A stretch of DNA of 64,000 nucleotides from Chryseobacterium indoltheticum (GCF_003815915.1 NZ_CP033929.1:2852001-2916000), one strand, 5' to 3'. Positions 43,662 to 54,311 are shown, numbered from the stretch's first letter. Program-made: numbers and translations. The notes: generated by a model from the letters alone, not told the origin.

Positions 43662-46600
43662 TTAATCTACGTGTTTCGGAGTAAATCCGTCTTCACTTAG
43701 TTCTCTGTGATCATATTCTGCTTTCATTTCAGCATCGTAATCTACTTTTTCATCTTTACCCATTCTTCTTAGAATTGAATCGAATAGTGAATACACTACC
43801 GGTACAATAATCAAAGTAAGGAATAATGATGAAGTCAAACCACCTATGATTACCCAAGCAAGACCATTATTCATCTCCGCTCCTGCTCCTTTTGCAATCG
43901 CAATCGGGATCATACCGAAGATCATCGCAATCGTGGTCATCAGGATCGGACGAAGACGTGCGTGGTTGGCCTGTATCAAAGCGTCATGTGTAGTTGCACC
44001 TGCTGCTTTTCTCATATTGGCAAAATCGACAATCATAATCGCATTTTTCGCCACCAAACCAATCAACATGATCATCCCCAACATCGTAAAGATGTTTAAT
44101 GAATTTCCGGTGATGGCCAAAATAACCATTACCCCGATCAATGCCAAAGGAATTGAGAACAATACCACAAACGGATACACAAACGAGTCATACAATGAAA
44201 CCATTACCAGATATACCAATACGATAGCTGCCAGTAAAGCAATTCCTAACGTACCGAAACCTTCGGTCTGGTTTTCCATATCACCACTCCAAATGTAGCT
44301 TACCCCGGCAGGCTTGGTTTTTTCGTTATCCATAAACTGAGCTGCCCATTCGTTGGCAACATCTCCTACAGGACGACCTACTACTTTAGATTTTACTTTT
44401 ACAGAAGGTGCTTTGTCTCTACGTTCCAATAAACTTGGTCCTGAACCCATTTTCACATCTGCAAACTGGCTTAGTCTGATCTGTTCACCGTTAGGATTTG
44501 TAAACATAAGATTTCTTACATCATCGATCGACTGTCTGTTGGCATCACCAAAACGGATGTTGATGTCATATTCGTATTCTCCGGCTCTGAATTTTCCGTC
44601 TGTATTTCCACTGAATGCAGTCTGCATCGTTTGTCCTACACTAGAAAGATTTAAACCTAAAGAAGCCATTTTATCTCTGTCGATATTCACCTGCACTTCA
44701 GGGTTTCCTGAGTCAGTTGATAATTCTGCATCTACAGAACCCGGAACTTTTTTAAGCAAAGCCAAAATTCTGTTGGCTTCTTTATTAGCGGTTTCGTTAT
44801 CCTGAGCGGTTACCACCATTTCAATTGGTGCATTATCTGCTCCCATCAATCCGATTGGTGCTGTTTTAAACTCAACTCCGGTGAACTTTTCTTCTAAAGC
44901 TCTCTTTATTTTTGCTGATTTAATGTCTGTACTTTCGTTACGCTCAGATTTATCAACTAAGATTACCTGAATTTCTGATTGATACAATGTCGCCTGCGCA
45001 CCACCAAAACCTGATGACTGCTGACCAACCGTTGTAATCATATCTACCACATCTTTATCATTTCTAAGGTATTTCTCAACCTCCAAAGTCAATTGATTGG
45101 TTTTTTCTACAGAAGCATCTTTCGGTAACTCCATCTGAACAAGGAACTGGCCTCTATCCATTTTAGGGAAGAATTCACCCCCGATAAATCCGAATGCCAC
45201 CAACATAAATGAAGAGATCAAAATAATAAATGTTACAATAACAGTCATCACTCTTCTTAATGTTGTTTTTAAAGCCCATTCAAGAATTCCAGAAATCCAG
45301 TGTGTGAATTTCTCCAATTGCTTTTCAAACCAAAGGATAAATTTCTCAAAAGGATTTTTACCGGTAAGGTGTACCAATTTACCAAATCTTGATGATAACC
45401 AAGGAATAATGGTAAATGAAGCCAATAAAGAGAACATTGTCGCAATAACTACCGTGACGCAGAACTGTGCCAAGATATCAGAAACTAATCCTGAACTCAT
45501 TGCAATCGGTAAGAATACCACCACAATTACCATCGTGATCGCCGTTACCGTAAATCCGATCTCTGAAGCTCCGTCGTATGCTGCACGAATTCTGCTTTTC
45601 CCCATCTCCATGTGACGGTAAACGTTTTCCAAAACTACAATCGCATCATCCACAAGAATACCAACAACCAGTGAAAGTCCTAATAAACTCATCAAGTTTA
45701 AGGTATATCCCATCAGATACATCCCGATTACCGTTGCAATCAACGACACCGGAATAGAAACCATTACAATAAATGCATTTCTGATGTTGTGAAGGAATAA
45801 AAGCATTACCACTGCCACCAAAATAATCGCTAAGAATAAATCGAAGATTACGTGATCGGCAGCTTCTAAAGTAAACTCTGTAGAGTCATCTACAATACTT
45901 ACTTTAACATCCTGTGCTTTATAATTGTTCTGAACCTGAGCAATTGTTGACTGAACCAATTCTGAAACCGCCACCGCATTGGCATCTGACTGTTTCTTCA
46001 CCTGCATCAAAATCGTAGGATTCTGGTTGAATCTTGCCACTTTCTCTACATCTTTCTGGGTATCGAAAACGGTTGCAATATCAGACAGACGAACCTGCGC
46101 TCCGTTTTTATTAGAAACGACAAGATTATTCATCTCAGCTACATCTCTGTATTTTCCAGAAAGTCTGATGGTAGATCTTGAAGTTCTTGTTTTTAAAGCT
46201 CCCGTAGGGAAATCTAAGTTGGATGAAAGAATTGCCTGCTGCACATCACCAATTGATAGACCGTAACCCTGCAATTTCTTTTCATCTAAATTTACCTGAA
46301 TCTCTCTCTCCTGCCCACCAACAAGGTCAACCTGAGCAACACCGTTTACACGGGAGAAAATAGGCTCTACTTTTTTATCTAAAAGATCATAAAGCTCTTT
46401 ATTATTCAGTTTATTACTGGTAATACTAAGCGTCATGATCGGTAGATCATCTAACGAGAATTTTTGAAGAGAAGGCGGATCTGCATCTTCCGGAAGATCT
46501 GCCAGAATAGCATTTACTTTTCTCTGTGCATCATTCAACGCATAGTTTACATCGGCACCAGTGTTCAGCTGAACCATGATTACCGATAAACTTTCGTACG

Positions 46601-46850
46601 AAGATGATTCTACTTTTTTTACGTTTTCCAAAGAACCTACAGCATCTTCGATCTTTCGGGTTACCGAAGTTTCCACCTCAGCAGGTGAAGCTCCCGGATA
46701 AACCGTAGAAATAGTTACCATATTGGTTTCAAACTTCGGAATCAACTCGTACCCCATCATGGAGTAGCTTAATAAACCTCCCAACGTAAGAATCGTAAAC
46801 AATACGATAACGAGGGACGGCCTTTTAATGGATATTTCTGCTAACTTCAT
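43662..46850 (-). CDS. RND efflux transporter, inner-membrane subunit (HAE1 type)
   Basis: 1062 residues, normal for AcrB-like pumps. Twelve TM segments with two large periplasmic loops. The proton-relay Asp pair is in GLSLVVGILVDDAIVVLENV, and the N-terminus KRPSLVIVLFTILTLGGL is typical. It pumps drugs or toxic compounds from periplasm/inner membrane through the TolC-like channel. It is the last gene of a tetR-tolC-mfp-rnd operon, 6 bases after the adaptor. Confidence 0.94.
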   Translation of the reverse strand: MKLAEISIKRPSLVIVLFTILTLGGLLSYSMMGYELIPKFETNMVTISTVYPGASPAEVETSVTRKIEDAVGSLENVKKVESSSYESLSVIMVQLNTGADVNYALNDAQRKVNAILADLPEDADPPSLQKFSLDDLPIMTLSITSNKLNNKELYDLLDKKVEPIFSRVNGVAQVDLVGGQEREIQVNLDEKKLQGYGLSIGDVQQAILSSNLDFPTGALKTRTSRSTIRLSGKYRDVAEMNNLVVSNKNGAQVRLSDIATVFDTQKDVEKVARFNQNPTILMQVKKQSDANAVAVSELVQSTIAQVQNNYKAQDVKVSIVDDSTEFTLEAADHVIFDLFLAIILVAVVMLLFLHNIRNAFIVMVSIPVSLIATVIGMYLMGYTLNLMSLLGLSLVVGILVDDAIVVLENVYRHMEMGKSRIRAAYDGASEIGFTVTAITMVIVVVFLPIAMSSGLVSDILAQFCVTVVIATMFSLLASFTIIPWLSSRFGKLVHLTGKNPFEKFILWFEKQLEKFTHWISGILEWALKTTLRRVMTVIVTFIILISSFMLVAFGFIGGEFFPKMDRGQFLVQMELPKDASVEKTNQLTLEVEKYLRNDKDVVDMITTVGQQSSGFGGAQATLYQSEIQVILVDKSERNESTDIKSAKIKRALEEKFTGVEFKTAPIGLMGADNAPIEMVVTAQDNETANKEANRILALLKKVPGSVDAELSTDSGNPEVQVNIDRDKMASLGLNLSSVGQTMQTAFSGNTDGKFRAGEYEYDINIRFGDANRQSIDDVRNLMFTNPNGEQIRLSQFADVKMGSGPSLLERRDKAPSVKVKSKVVGRPVGDVANEWAAQFMDNEKTKPAGVSYIWSGDMENQTEGFGTLGIALLAAIVLVYLVMVSLYDSFVYPFVVLFSIPLALIGVMVILAITGNSLNIFTMLGMIMLIGLVAKNAIMIVDFANMRKAAGATTHDALIQANHARLRPILMTTIAMIFGMIPIAIAKGAGAEMNNGLAWVIIGGLTSSLFLTLIIVPVVYSLFDSILRRMGKDEKVDYDAEMKAEYDHRELSEDGFTPKHVD

Positions 46851-46856
46851 CTGCTG

Positions 46857-47918
46857 TTACTTTACGATATTGATTTTTGAACCGTTATCTAGGTTGATTT
46901 GTCCGCTGGTAATTACCTGCTCGCCACCGTTTAATCCACTTAAGATCTGAACTTTGTCACCGTACACTTTACCGGTCTGCACTTTAATCATTTTAGCAGT
47001 TCCGTTGCTTACGATAAATAATTGTCCTGAGCTTACTCCGTTTACGAAGGCTTCTGCAGGAACGGTCAACATATTTTGAGTTTCAGCACCGTTGTTGGTT
47101 TTGAAAGTCGCTGTTGCGTACATACCCGCTTTCAGGTTTCCTCTGTTCTGAACTTCAATTTCAACAGGGAAATTCAAAGATGCATCACTTTTAGGAGCGA
47201 TGAACGTAATTCTTCCGCTGAAAGAATCATCCGGTAAAACATTTACATTAATTGACACTTCCTGACCCAGCTGAATTCTTCCGATCTGGCTTTCGTCAAC
47301 CAAAACCGAAAGTTTCAATGAATTGATATTTACAATCTCAAATAAAGCAGTTCCCGGTGCAACCACCATTCCCGGCTCAACCATTTTTTTGTTGATGGTA
47401 CCGCTGATCCCCGCTCTGATGCTTGTATCATTTACTCTTACACCCTGAGCTCTTACTGCAGCCTGCATATTTTTTAACTGTAATCTTGAGTTATCAAGCT
47501 GTTGCTTCGTAACACCACCAGTTTTATAAGCATTTTCGTAACGTTGATTGTCGATAATTGCGTTCTGCAAATTGTTTTGCGCCTGAGTAACATCTACTTC
47601 AATCGCGTCTCTTTTGATAGTTGCCAACACTTGACCGGCACCTACTTTTGAACCTTCTTTTACCAAAACACTCACAATACGTCCTGAAATCTCAGAAGAC
47701 TGCTGCATTTCCTGCTTTGGAATAAAAGTTCCGTTTGCACTATAATCGGTATCAATATTTTGTCTTGAAACAGTAATTACATTCACGTTGATCTTGTCAA
47801 CCTGCTTTGCTACTTCTTTTACTTCAGTTTCCTGTTTCTTTTTGTTATCTGCAATTTTCCAAGCTGCCAAACCAACAAGTACGGCTGCTACGATGATATA
47901 TATTAAAGTTTTTTTCAT
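46857..47918 (-). CDS. Efflux periplasmic adaptor (membrane fusion protein)
   Basis: 353 residues with an N-terminal membrane anchor (LIYIIVAAVLVGLAAW), lipoyl-like halves (GRIVSVLVKEGSKVGAGQVLATI and GISGTINKKMVEPGMVVAPG), a helical hairpin (VTQAQNNLQNAIIDNQRYEN) and the beta-barrel/MP domains. It links the RND pump to the outer-membrane channel. Normal length, 6 bases before the pump. Confidence 0.93.
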   Translation of the reverse strand: MKKTLIYIIVAAVLVGLAAWKIADNKKKQETEVKEVAKQVDKINVNVITVSRQNIDTDYSANGTFIPKQEMQQSSEISGRIVSVLVKEGSKVGAGQVLATIKRDAIEVDVTQAQNNLQNAIIDNQRYENAYKTGGVTKQQLDNSRLQLKNMQAAVRAQGVRVNDTSIRAGISGTINKKMVEPGMVVAPGTALFEIVNINSLKLSVLVDESQIGRIQLGQEVSINVNVLPDDSFSGRITFIAPKSDASLNFPVEIEVQNRGNLKAGMYATATFKTNNGAETQNMLTVPAEAFVNGVSSGQLFIVSNGTAKMIKVQTGKVYGDKVQILSGLNGGEQVITSGQINLDNGSKINIVK

Positions 47919-48006
47919 TTGAAGTTATTTATTAATTAAAAGTCAAATGCAATCGCCAAATCTTTAGTAATTTTTTTGTACTGCAATTCATAGCGATTTC
48001 ATGTTG

Positions 48007-49359
48007 TTATGGGTTTTGTAAAGTATTAAGCTCGCCTTTAGCTTTTATTAATTTAATCTCAGCCTGTTTGTAGTCTAGTAATGCTGTTGTGTAGTTCTGC
48101 TTTGCATCTGTTAATGCATTTTCAGAATCTAAAACTTCAGTTAATGTTGCTAAACCGTACTGATAATTTGACTGAGTGTCTTTCTGTACTTTTTCGGCAA
48201 GCGTAACGTTGTTTTTCATGCTCTCAATATTAATTAATGAATTTTCAATATTGGTAACCGCATTTTTATATTCTAAACTTAGCTGAAGCTGTGTATTCTG
48301 AATGTCTTGATCAAGATCTAAAATATCGATTTCAGCCTGCTGAATTTTTGATTTTGTAGAACCACCCGTAAAAATCGGAATGTTTATATTTAAACCAATC
48401 GCAGAATAATCACTCCAAAGAACTCCGTTATTCAATCCGTTTGTTAAAGGAAATTTTTTACCCATTCCGGCCCAACCGTAGTTTGCCTGCAATCCAACCG
48501 TAGGATAAAGATATGCTTCAGTAGCTTTTTTGTTATATACTAAAAGCTCTCTGTTTTTCTGTAAAACCTTCAGCTCAGAACGTCCTTCAAGATTTACGGC
48601 ATCAGCTAAAAGCTGTGGTTGAGGTTCGATTGTTTTTTCTTCCAGTTCAATTTCTGTATCAATAGGAATTCCCATATAAAACTTCAAAGAGTTCTTTGAA
48701 AGCTCCACCGCATTCACCAATTGCTGTCTGCTTGAGCTGATATTCGTCAACTGAACATTGGTACGGTCTAAGTCGATTCCTTTTGCCAAACCATTATCTA
48801 CCAAACTCTTAATTACGTTTCTTACTTTTTCTGTATTTGTGTAACTTACATTCAGAGTTTTAAGATTTTCTTCCTGCACAAAAACCTGATAATAGGCTGT
48901 TGCCACATTTTCGATCAATTGTTCGTTGGTCAGCTGAGCATTTAAAACATAAAATTCTCTGGTAGATTTTGCTGCTTTAAGGCCTGTAAAAACTCTTTGA
49001 TCAAAAATAGTCTGATTAAGAGTTACAACAGCCTGTGACTGCCAAGCCTGTCCCAACTGTGCACGAATTCTTTCACCTCCAAATTCAAGCAATGACTCCT
49101 GAATCACCGGATTGTAAGTTACCCCTGCAGTAGCCCCAATCTGTGGTAAAGCTCCGGCTCTTGCTTCATTGATTTTGTACTCTGCTTTTTTAATCTGCAA
49201 AGCTGCTTTTTTTGCCTCAGCTTTATTTTGTAAAGCCTGCTTAATAGCTTCCTGCAGCGACACCTGTTGCTGTGCATAGGCAGATGAAGAGCCGAAAATC
49301 ATAAATGCAGCAGCTATCCCAATTTTTAGCTTCTTTGCAGTTATACGTTTTCTGTTCAT
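48007..49359 (-). CDS. TolC-family outer-membrane efflux channel
   Basis: 450 residues with a signal peptide (cleavage after SSAYAQ) and two OEP repeats: long helices with QALQNKAEAKKAALQIKKAE and strand segments such as GLQANYGWAGMG. The exit channel of the same efflux operon. 88 bases upstream of the adaptor. Confidence 0.93.
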   Translation of the reverse strand: MNRKRITAKKLKIGIAAAFMIFGSSSAYAQQQVSLQEAIKQALQNKAEAKKAALQIKKAEYKINEARAGALPQIGATAGVTYNPVIQESLLEFGGERIRAQLGQAWQSQAVVTLNQTIFDQRVFTGLKAAKSTREFYVLNAQLTNEQLIENVATAYYQVFVQEENLKTLNVSYTNTEKVRNVIKSLVDNGLAKGIDLDRTNVQLTNISSSRQQLVNAVELSKNSLKFYMGIPIDTEIELEEKTIEPQPQLLADAVNLEGRSELKVLQKNRELLVYNKKATEAYLYPTVGLQANYGWAGMGKKFPLTNGLNNGVLWSDYSAIGLNINIPIFTGGSTKSKIQQAEIDILDLDQDIQNTQLQLSLEYKNAVTNIENSLINIESMKNNVTLAEKVQKDTQSNYQYGLATLTEVLDSENALTDAKQNYTTALLDYKQAEIKLIKAKGELNTLQNP

Positions 49360-49451
49360 AATTTTATACTTCGTTTATTTTTTGTTTTCTCTGTTTGAAT
49401 CTTTATTCCTAAAGGACGATCTAATTCTTAAATTACTTTAACAGTTTTTAA

Positions 49452-50045
49452 TTAATTTTTAAAAAGCATGTTAAGAATGATATCTTTTCTCTCTGCAATC
49501 AACTCATCAAATTCTTTATCTGTGACATTCATGTTTTCCATAAATAATGGTCTGATGGCACTTGGGAAAATGAGTAAAGCGATCATATTGAGGATAAAAT
49601 GTACCGGTTTCATTTTTTCGATGTTTCCCAGTTCCATTTCTGTTTCAATATCTTTATAAAGCTTTTCGAGATCGTCAGTTTCAATATCTTTTTTACGACA
49701 GTTTCCTTTATTAATTTGTGAAACGATATAAGTTTCCAGATAAGGATACTGAAGGCTTGTAGAAAGGCTTCCCTCAATAAATTGACCTATTTTTTCTTTA
49801 AAAGGAAGATCAGAATTCATAATGATTTCAGATTTTTCTTTTTCTACTTTTTGTGCGTCATCAAAAATAATCTGAATCAGATTATCTCTTGATCTGAAAT
49901 AGTAATTAATAAGTGTTCTGTTGACACCTGCTTCATCAGCTATTTCCTGTGTTGTAGCATCAAACTTACCTTGTACAAAGAATAAATTCTTTGCAGTTTG
50001 CTTGATTAACTCTTGGGTTTGATCTTTTTTTTCTTGTTTTGACAT
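49452..50045 (-). CDS. TetR-family repressor of the efflux operon
   Basis: 197 residues. The N-terminal HTH is TTQEIADEAGVNRTLINYYF (residues about 25-44), preceded by KQTAKNLFFVQGKFDA. The helical C-terminal part is the ligand domain. It is the first gene of the operon; two boxes TTGTTAAACAA flank its promoter, so autoregulation and drug-induced release are likely. Confidence 0.92.
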   Translation of the reverse strand: MSKQEKKDQTQELIKQTAKNLFFVQGKFDATTQEIADEAGVNRTLINYYFRSRDNLIQIIFDDAQKVEKEKSEIIMNSDLPFKEKIGQFIEGSLSTSLQYPYLETYIVSQINKGNCRKKDIETDDLEKLYKDIETEMELGNIEKMKPVHFILNMIALLIFPSAIRPLFMENMNVTDKEFDELIAERKDIILNMLFKN

Positions 50046-50047
50046 TT

Positions 50048-50108
50048 TTGTTAAACAATTTTGTGCAAATATAAATCAATCATTCGTTTTGACAAAATTG
50101 TTAAACAA
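50048..50108. promoter_or_regulatory. Efflux operon promoter flanked by two TetR operator boxes
   Basis: The -7 element TATATTTG (minus strand 50073-50066) and TTG (50095-50093) are separated by exactly 19 bases. The box TTGTTAAACAA occurs at 50048-50058 and 50098-50108, each with palindromic TTGTT/AACAA arms. Their extended forms (with TTTTGT inside) are inverted relative to each other. One box lies between promoter and start codon and the other next to the -33 TTG, so repressor binding could block transcription. Confidence 0.65.
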
Positions 50109-50191
50109 AATAATTAATGTGATTTTCGTCATATTTTTTCTGCGGATCACATATTCATGATTTATTAATTCGTATAAGATCTTTGTTTGAT

Positions 50192-50200
50192 TATATTTGC
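50192..50200 (+). promoter_or_regulatory. Candidate -7 element for the T9SS cargo gene
   Basis: TATATTTGC, 12 bases before the ATG at 50212; transcript leader would be very short. Confidence 0.45.
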
Positions 50201-50211
50201 AGAAATTAATA

Positions 50212-53200
50212 ATGATGAGAAAAATTTTATTACTGATTATTCTTTTATTTTCATTTTCAATAAATGCACAATGTAATAATTGTGCAAAAAATTTTGGCGA
50301 GTGGGTTTTTGATGATACTGTTGGAATGAAAAAAACAAATGATGGATTTTTATTCGTATACCATCCAAACAATTCTTACAGTACAGCAAAAATGAAGAAA
50401 TATGATTTTAATTGTAATCTTCAATGGGAAAAAACAGAAGTGATACAATCATTTAATGTAGATGAATATGGAAATATTTATACATTAGGAACTGATGGAT
50501 ATTACATGAATTATGTAAATAAATTGACCAAATACAATTCAAATGGTGTATTGATATGGCAAAAGCAATTCACTGGAGAAGTAAGAAGGCTCGCAAAAAA
50601 CATTTTTATACATCAAAACACTGTAATAGTTACTGGTGTGTATAATTATAATTTAAATTTTTTTGGTCTGATAAACTTTACTAATAACAGCGGAAATACA
50701 TCACCGTATGCCCGAGCTTTTCTCGCTAAATTTGATACCGATGGAAACTTTTACAATGCTATTCAATTGGGACAAAATATTGAAAACTTTAAAGATTCTG
50801 CGATGGATAATGATGGAAATATATATATTTCTAAAGTAGATGCCAACTTTCAATATAGTAAAATTGAAAAATTTAACACCAACTTACAACTAATACTTTC
50901 AAAAGAGATTTCAAATAACACTGGAGTATATTGGGCTTATTGCCCAACTAATTTACATTATAATAAATTGAACAATAAAATGTATGTTTATGGTAGTTTT
51001 TCAATTGCTACTAAAATAGACAATGTAAATTTTTCTACAGGAAATCCTAATAACGGAGTTATACAAAGTATCATCTCAGAATTTGATATCTCAACCTTAA
51101 ATCTTACAAGACATTTACAGTTTTACAATAATTCTAATTTGCAAATACCTCAAGAGTACAATAATAATACATACACACTTAATAACGCTTACTTTGCTGA
51201 GACTAATGATTATCTTTACGGATTTGGTAGCTTTTCTAAAAATATGACTTTAGGAAATACTAATTTAACATCATCTAGTACTCTTTCAAGTTCAGGCTAC
51301 ACTTACAATCATGAAGATTTAGTTTTATTTAAAATAAATCTAAGTAATTTTCAGCCAGAGGTTTTATTTAAATCGAATACAACAATGCAGCCCAATCAAT
51401 ATGGATCATTAAATGCTGCCGATGAAATATTCATTCATAATGATGAAGTATATGTCTCGGCAAACTTTACTGCTAAACCTATTGTAATGAATGGCACTAC
51501 AATAAACAATAATAGTGGTAATGGAGATACCGATGTTTTATTTTATAAATATAATGCAAATTCGCAAAATTCAGTTTCTTCAAATTCTCCTGTTTGTATC
51601 AATTCAAACATTCAATTAAATGCGACAGGAGGAGCAATTTACAACTGGACAGGACCAAACGGGTTTACATCTAGTCTCCAAAACCCGACTATTCCTAATT
51701 CTACTTTAGCAAATGCAGGAACTTATACATGTCAGATTTCAGGATCGGGAGCATGCGACGGAAGTTTCACTGTAAATGTTGTAGTTGGTGACAACATCGC
51801 GCCAGTTCCAAATACAGCACAACTTCCCGATATTTCAGGAGATTGCAACACCATAATTTCTAATATTCCGACTGCAACAGATAATTGCGTTGGAACTATT
51901 ATTGCTACAACTACAGATACGCTTAATTATTCAATTCCGGGAACTTATATCATTCATTGGACTTACAGCGACGGAAACGGAAATATCTCCACACAGAATC
52001 AAAATGTAATTGTAAATTCTCCTGCATTACCAACGACAACAATTACAAATCAAGTTTTTTGTGCAACCGATCAACCAACAATAGCAAACCTTCAAATCAC
52101 AGGTCAAAATATCAAATGGTATGATGCTGCCAATACTATTTTGCCTACAACTACTCCACTTGTAAACGGACAAACTTATTTCGCTTCACAAACTATTAAT
52201 GCTTGTGAAAGTACTAAAATCTCTATTCAGGTTACGGTAAACAATACACCAAAACCTGTTGCAAATGTAAATCAGGATTTCTGTGAATCTGCAAATCCTA
52301 CATTAGCAAATTTAGTGGTAAACGGAATAGGTTTAATTTATTACAATGCCACAGGAAATGTTTTACCGCTTACCACCCCACTCGTTCATGGGCAAACTTA
52401 TTTCGTTACCCAAACTTTGAATGGTTGTGAATCTGAAAAACTGGCAATTACCGTAACACTTTCGCAAAACAATGTTCCGGCAGACAATTACAGAACGTCA
52501 CTTTGTAATGTTTCTACAGGCAATACAATGGTTGTAGATCTTACTTCATACCAAAGCAACATTATTGCAAATCCTAATAATTATATTTTCACCTTTACCA
52601 CTCAAGCAGGAGCTCCAATTCCGAACCCGGCAAATTATACATTAAATATAGGTTCAAATGTGATCAATGTGAAAGTTGCAACGGCGGATGGATGTTTTAA
52701 AAATGTTGTTTTAGAATTAGTTTTAAATCCGAAACCGATTATTACACTTCCAGAAGATTTTGATTTCTGTAAAGGGAAAACGGTAACTTTAGACGCAGGA
52801 ACAGGCTATACATCGTACTTATGGAATACCGGAGCGACCACACAAACAATTTCCGTTTCAAGTCCCGGAAATTATTCTGTGACCGTTACCAATATGTTCG
52901 GATGTAGCAATACCGATACTATTCAGCTGAGTTATTCTGTTTTAGCGGAAATTGTTTCTGTAAATATCAATAACAATACAGCTACTGTTGTTCTTTCAGC
53001 TTCCGGAAACTATGAATATTCTTTAGACAACTCTTCTTGGCAAGATTCTAATGTATTCAGTAATTTAGGAATTGGAGAATATATTGTTTATGTAAGAACA
53101 AAATCTGGCTGTATCATTGGCCAGAAACCTTTTTCTATCTTTAATATTCCAAATGCGATCAGCCCGAATGGAGACGGAATAAATGACAAATGGAAAATTG

Positions 53201-53409
53201 CAGGCTTAGAAAATTATACAGGATCGGAAATTCATGTTTTCGATAGAAAAGGAGTTTTGGTTTTCAAACAAATCATCAATAAAAAGCCTTTAGAATGGGA
53301 TGCTAAAATCAAAGGCTCACCAATTCCTACAGGAAATTACTGGTATTCTATCAAAGTTTCAGACGGCAGAAATTATACAGGCTGGCTTTTGATAAAGAAC
53401 AGAGAATAA
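50212..53409 (+). CDS. Large secreted protein with type B T9SS sorting domain
   Basis: 1065 residues from the ATG at 50212 (an upstream TTG lies in the promoter). Signal peptide LLLIILLFSFSINAQ. Residues 30-460 form a repeat-rich beta-propeller-like region (FDTDGNFYNAIQLG, YNSNGVLIWQKQF). Then Ig-like (AGTYTCQISGSGAC) and HYR-like (DNIAPVPNTAQLPDISGDC) domains and two tandem Ig-like repeats around QTYFASQTINACES and QTYFVTQTLNGCES. The end, FNIPNAISPNGDGINDKWKI to NYTGWLLIKN, is the type B (CHU_C/gliding) sorting domain. Secreted or cell-surface; function unknown. Confidence 0.88.
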   Translation: MMRKILLLIILLFSFSINAQCNNCAKNFGEWVFDDTVGMKKTNDGFLFVYHPNNSYSTAKMKKYDFNCNLQWEKTEVIQSFNVDEYGNIYTLGTDGYYMNYVNKLTKYNSNGVLIWQKQFTGEVRRLAKNIFIHQNTVIVTGVYNYNLNFFGLINFTNNSGNTSPYARAFLAKFDTDGNFYNAIQLGQNIENFKDSAMDNDGNIYISKVDANFQYSKIEKFNTNLQLILSKEISNNTGVYWAYCPTNLHYNKLNNKMYVYGSFSIATKIDNVNFSTGNPNNGVIQSIISEFDISTLNLTRHLQFYNNSNLQIPQEYNNNTYTLNNAYFAETNDYLYGFGSFSKNMTLGNTNLTSSSTLSSSGYTYNHEDLVLFKINLSNFQPEVLFKSNTTMQPNQYGSLNAADEIFIHNDEVYVSANFTAKPIVMNGTTINNNSGNGDTDVLFYKYNANSQNSVSSNSPVCINSNIQLNATGGAIYNWTGPNGFTSSLQNPTIPNSTLANAGTYTCQISGSGACDGSFTVNVVVGDNIAPVPNTAQLPDISGDCNTIISNIPTATDNCVGTIIATTTDTLNYSIPGTYIIHWTYSDGNGNISTQNQNVIVNSPALPTTTITNQVFCATDQPTIANLQITGQNIKWYDAANTILPTTTPLVNGQTYFASQTINACESTKISIQVTVNNTPKPVANVNQDFCESANPTLANLVVNGIGLIYYNATGNVLPLTTPLVHGQTYFVTQTLNGCESEKLAITVTLSQNNVPADNYRTSLCNVSTGNTMVVDLTSYQSNIIANPNNYIFTFTTQAGAPIPNPANYTLNIGSNVINVKVATADGCFKNVVLELVLNPKPIITLPEDFDFCKGKTVTLDAGTGYTSYLWNTGATTQTISVSSPGNYSVTVTNMFGCSNTDTIQLSYSVLAEIVSVNINNNTATVVLSASGNYEYSLDNSSWQDSNVFSNLGIGEYIVYVRTKSGCIIGQKPFSIFNIPNAISPNGDGINDKWKIAGLENYTGSEIHVFDRKGVLVFKQIINKKPLEWDAKIKGSPIPTGNYWYSIKVSDGRNYTGWLLIKNRE

Positions 53410-53412
53410 CAC

Positions 53413-53447
53413 AAAAAAACGAGCAGAAATTTCTGCTCGTTTTTTTA
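53413..53447. terminator. Bidirectional terminator
   Basis: Stem ACGAGCAGAAA/TTTCTGCTCGT with A- and T-runs on each side, between the T9SS cargo gene and the converging S1-domain gene. Confidence 0.85.
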
Positions 53448-53468
53448 TTTTAGTAAATGAATTTCGTT

Positions 53469-54293
53469 TTAAACTAACTTAATTTTATCATCTAAAATAT
53501 CGACGATTTTATCTTTATACAAACCGCCTAAGGCTTTTTTGAAGTTCTTTTTACTCATCTGCAATTCATCTTTGATCTCTTCCGGTGAAGATTTGTCTGA
53601 AAGATGAAGGAGCCCGAAATTTTCTTCCAATTTATTTAGGATTTTCTGCTTAAACTCATCAATATTCTCAAAACCTACAGGCTGAAGTGAAACGTCAATT
53701 TTCCCATCTTCACGAATATCCTTGATATATCCTTCTTCTTCTGAAAGCGGATATAGTTTTTTGTAAACATCAGAAGTATAAATTAATCCGATATATTTTT
53801 TGTTGATAACGACATTCCAGCCCAATTCGCTTTCATTCATCATCAATAAATCTACTTTATCTCCTTTTTGGAAAGGAAGATCTTCATATTGTGGATTTCT
53901 TTTAAATTTTGTAGTTCCGGTAATCAATTTCAGCTCATCATCTACATAAAGATGAACAAGGTATCTTTTACCCTCAATAATTTTTGTCTTCTGCTGTTTG
54001 TAAGGAATGAAAACATCTTTGATGATCCCCCAATCCATAAACGCACCGGTTGGAAGACTTTGCACACAGCTCATCACCGCAAACTCACCCACTTCAGCCA
54101 AAGGAATTTCGGTAGTTGCTTTCAGTTTGTTATCATCCTGATACACAAAAACTTCAATCTCATCACCAATTTCTTTTTCTTCACGAATAAAAACTTTAGA
54201 CATAAAAGCGCTTTCGCCCGTCTCTGATTCAAGCATCCATCCTGAATTGTTTTTTTCTGAAATTTTTAAAGTTTGGGTTTTTCCGAGTTGCAT
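53469..54293 (-). CDS. CvfB-like S1 RNA-binding protein
   Basis: 274 residues of the CvfB/YitL family: three S1-like beta modules (GEFAVMSCVQSLPTGAFMDWG with KDVFIPYKQQ; YEDLPFQKGDKVDLLMMN) and a C-terminal winged helix (KNFKKALGGLYKD). CvfB binds RNA and regulates expression in Staphylococcus; in this group the role is unknown. A -7 element lies 18 bases upstream. Confidence 0.88.
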   Translation of the reverse strand: MQLGKTQTLKISEKNNSGWMLESETGESAFMSKVFIREEKEIGDEIEVFVYQDDNKLKATTEIPLAEVGEFAVMSCVQSLPTGAFMDWGIIKDVFIPYKQQKTKIIEGKRYLVHLYVDDELKLITGTTKFKRNPQYEDLPFQKGDKVDLLMMNESELGWNVVINKKYIGLIYTSDVYKKLYPLSEEEGYIKDIREDGKIDVSLQPVGFENIDEFKQKILNKLEENFGLLHLSDKSSPEEIKDELQMSKKNFKKALGGLYKDKIVDILDDKIKLV

Positions 54294-54311
54294 TAATGAT
54301 AAATTTAGTTG

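Noticed and set aside
50197..50211. TTG start five codons upstream of the T9SS cargo gene's ATG
   Set aside because: It overlaps the TATATTTGC promoter element, and the signal peptide starts correctly at the ATG at 50212.
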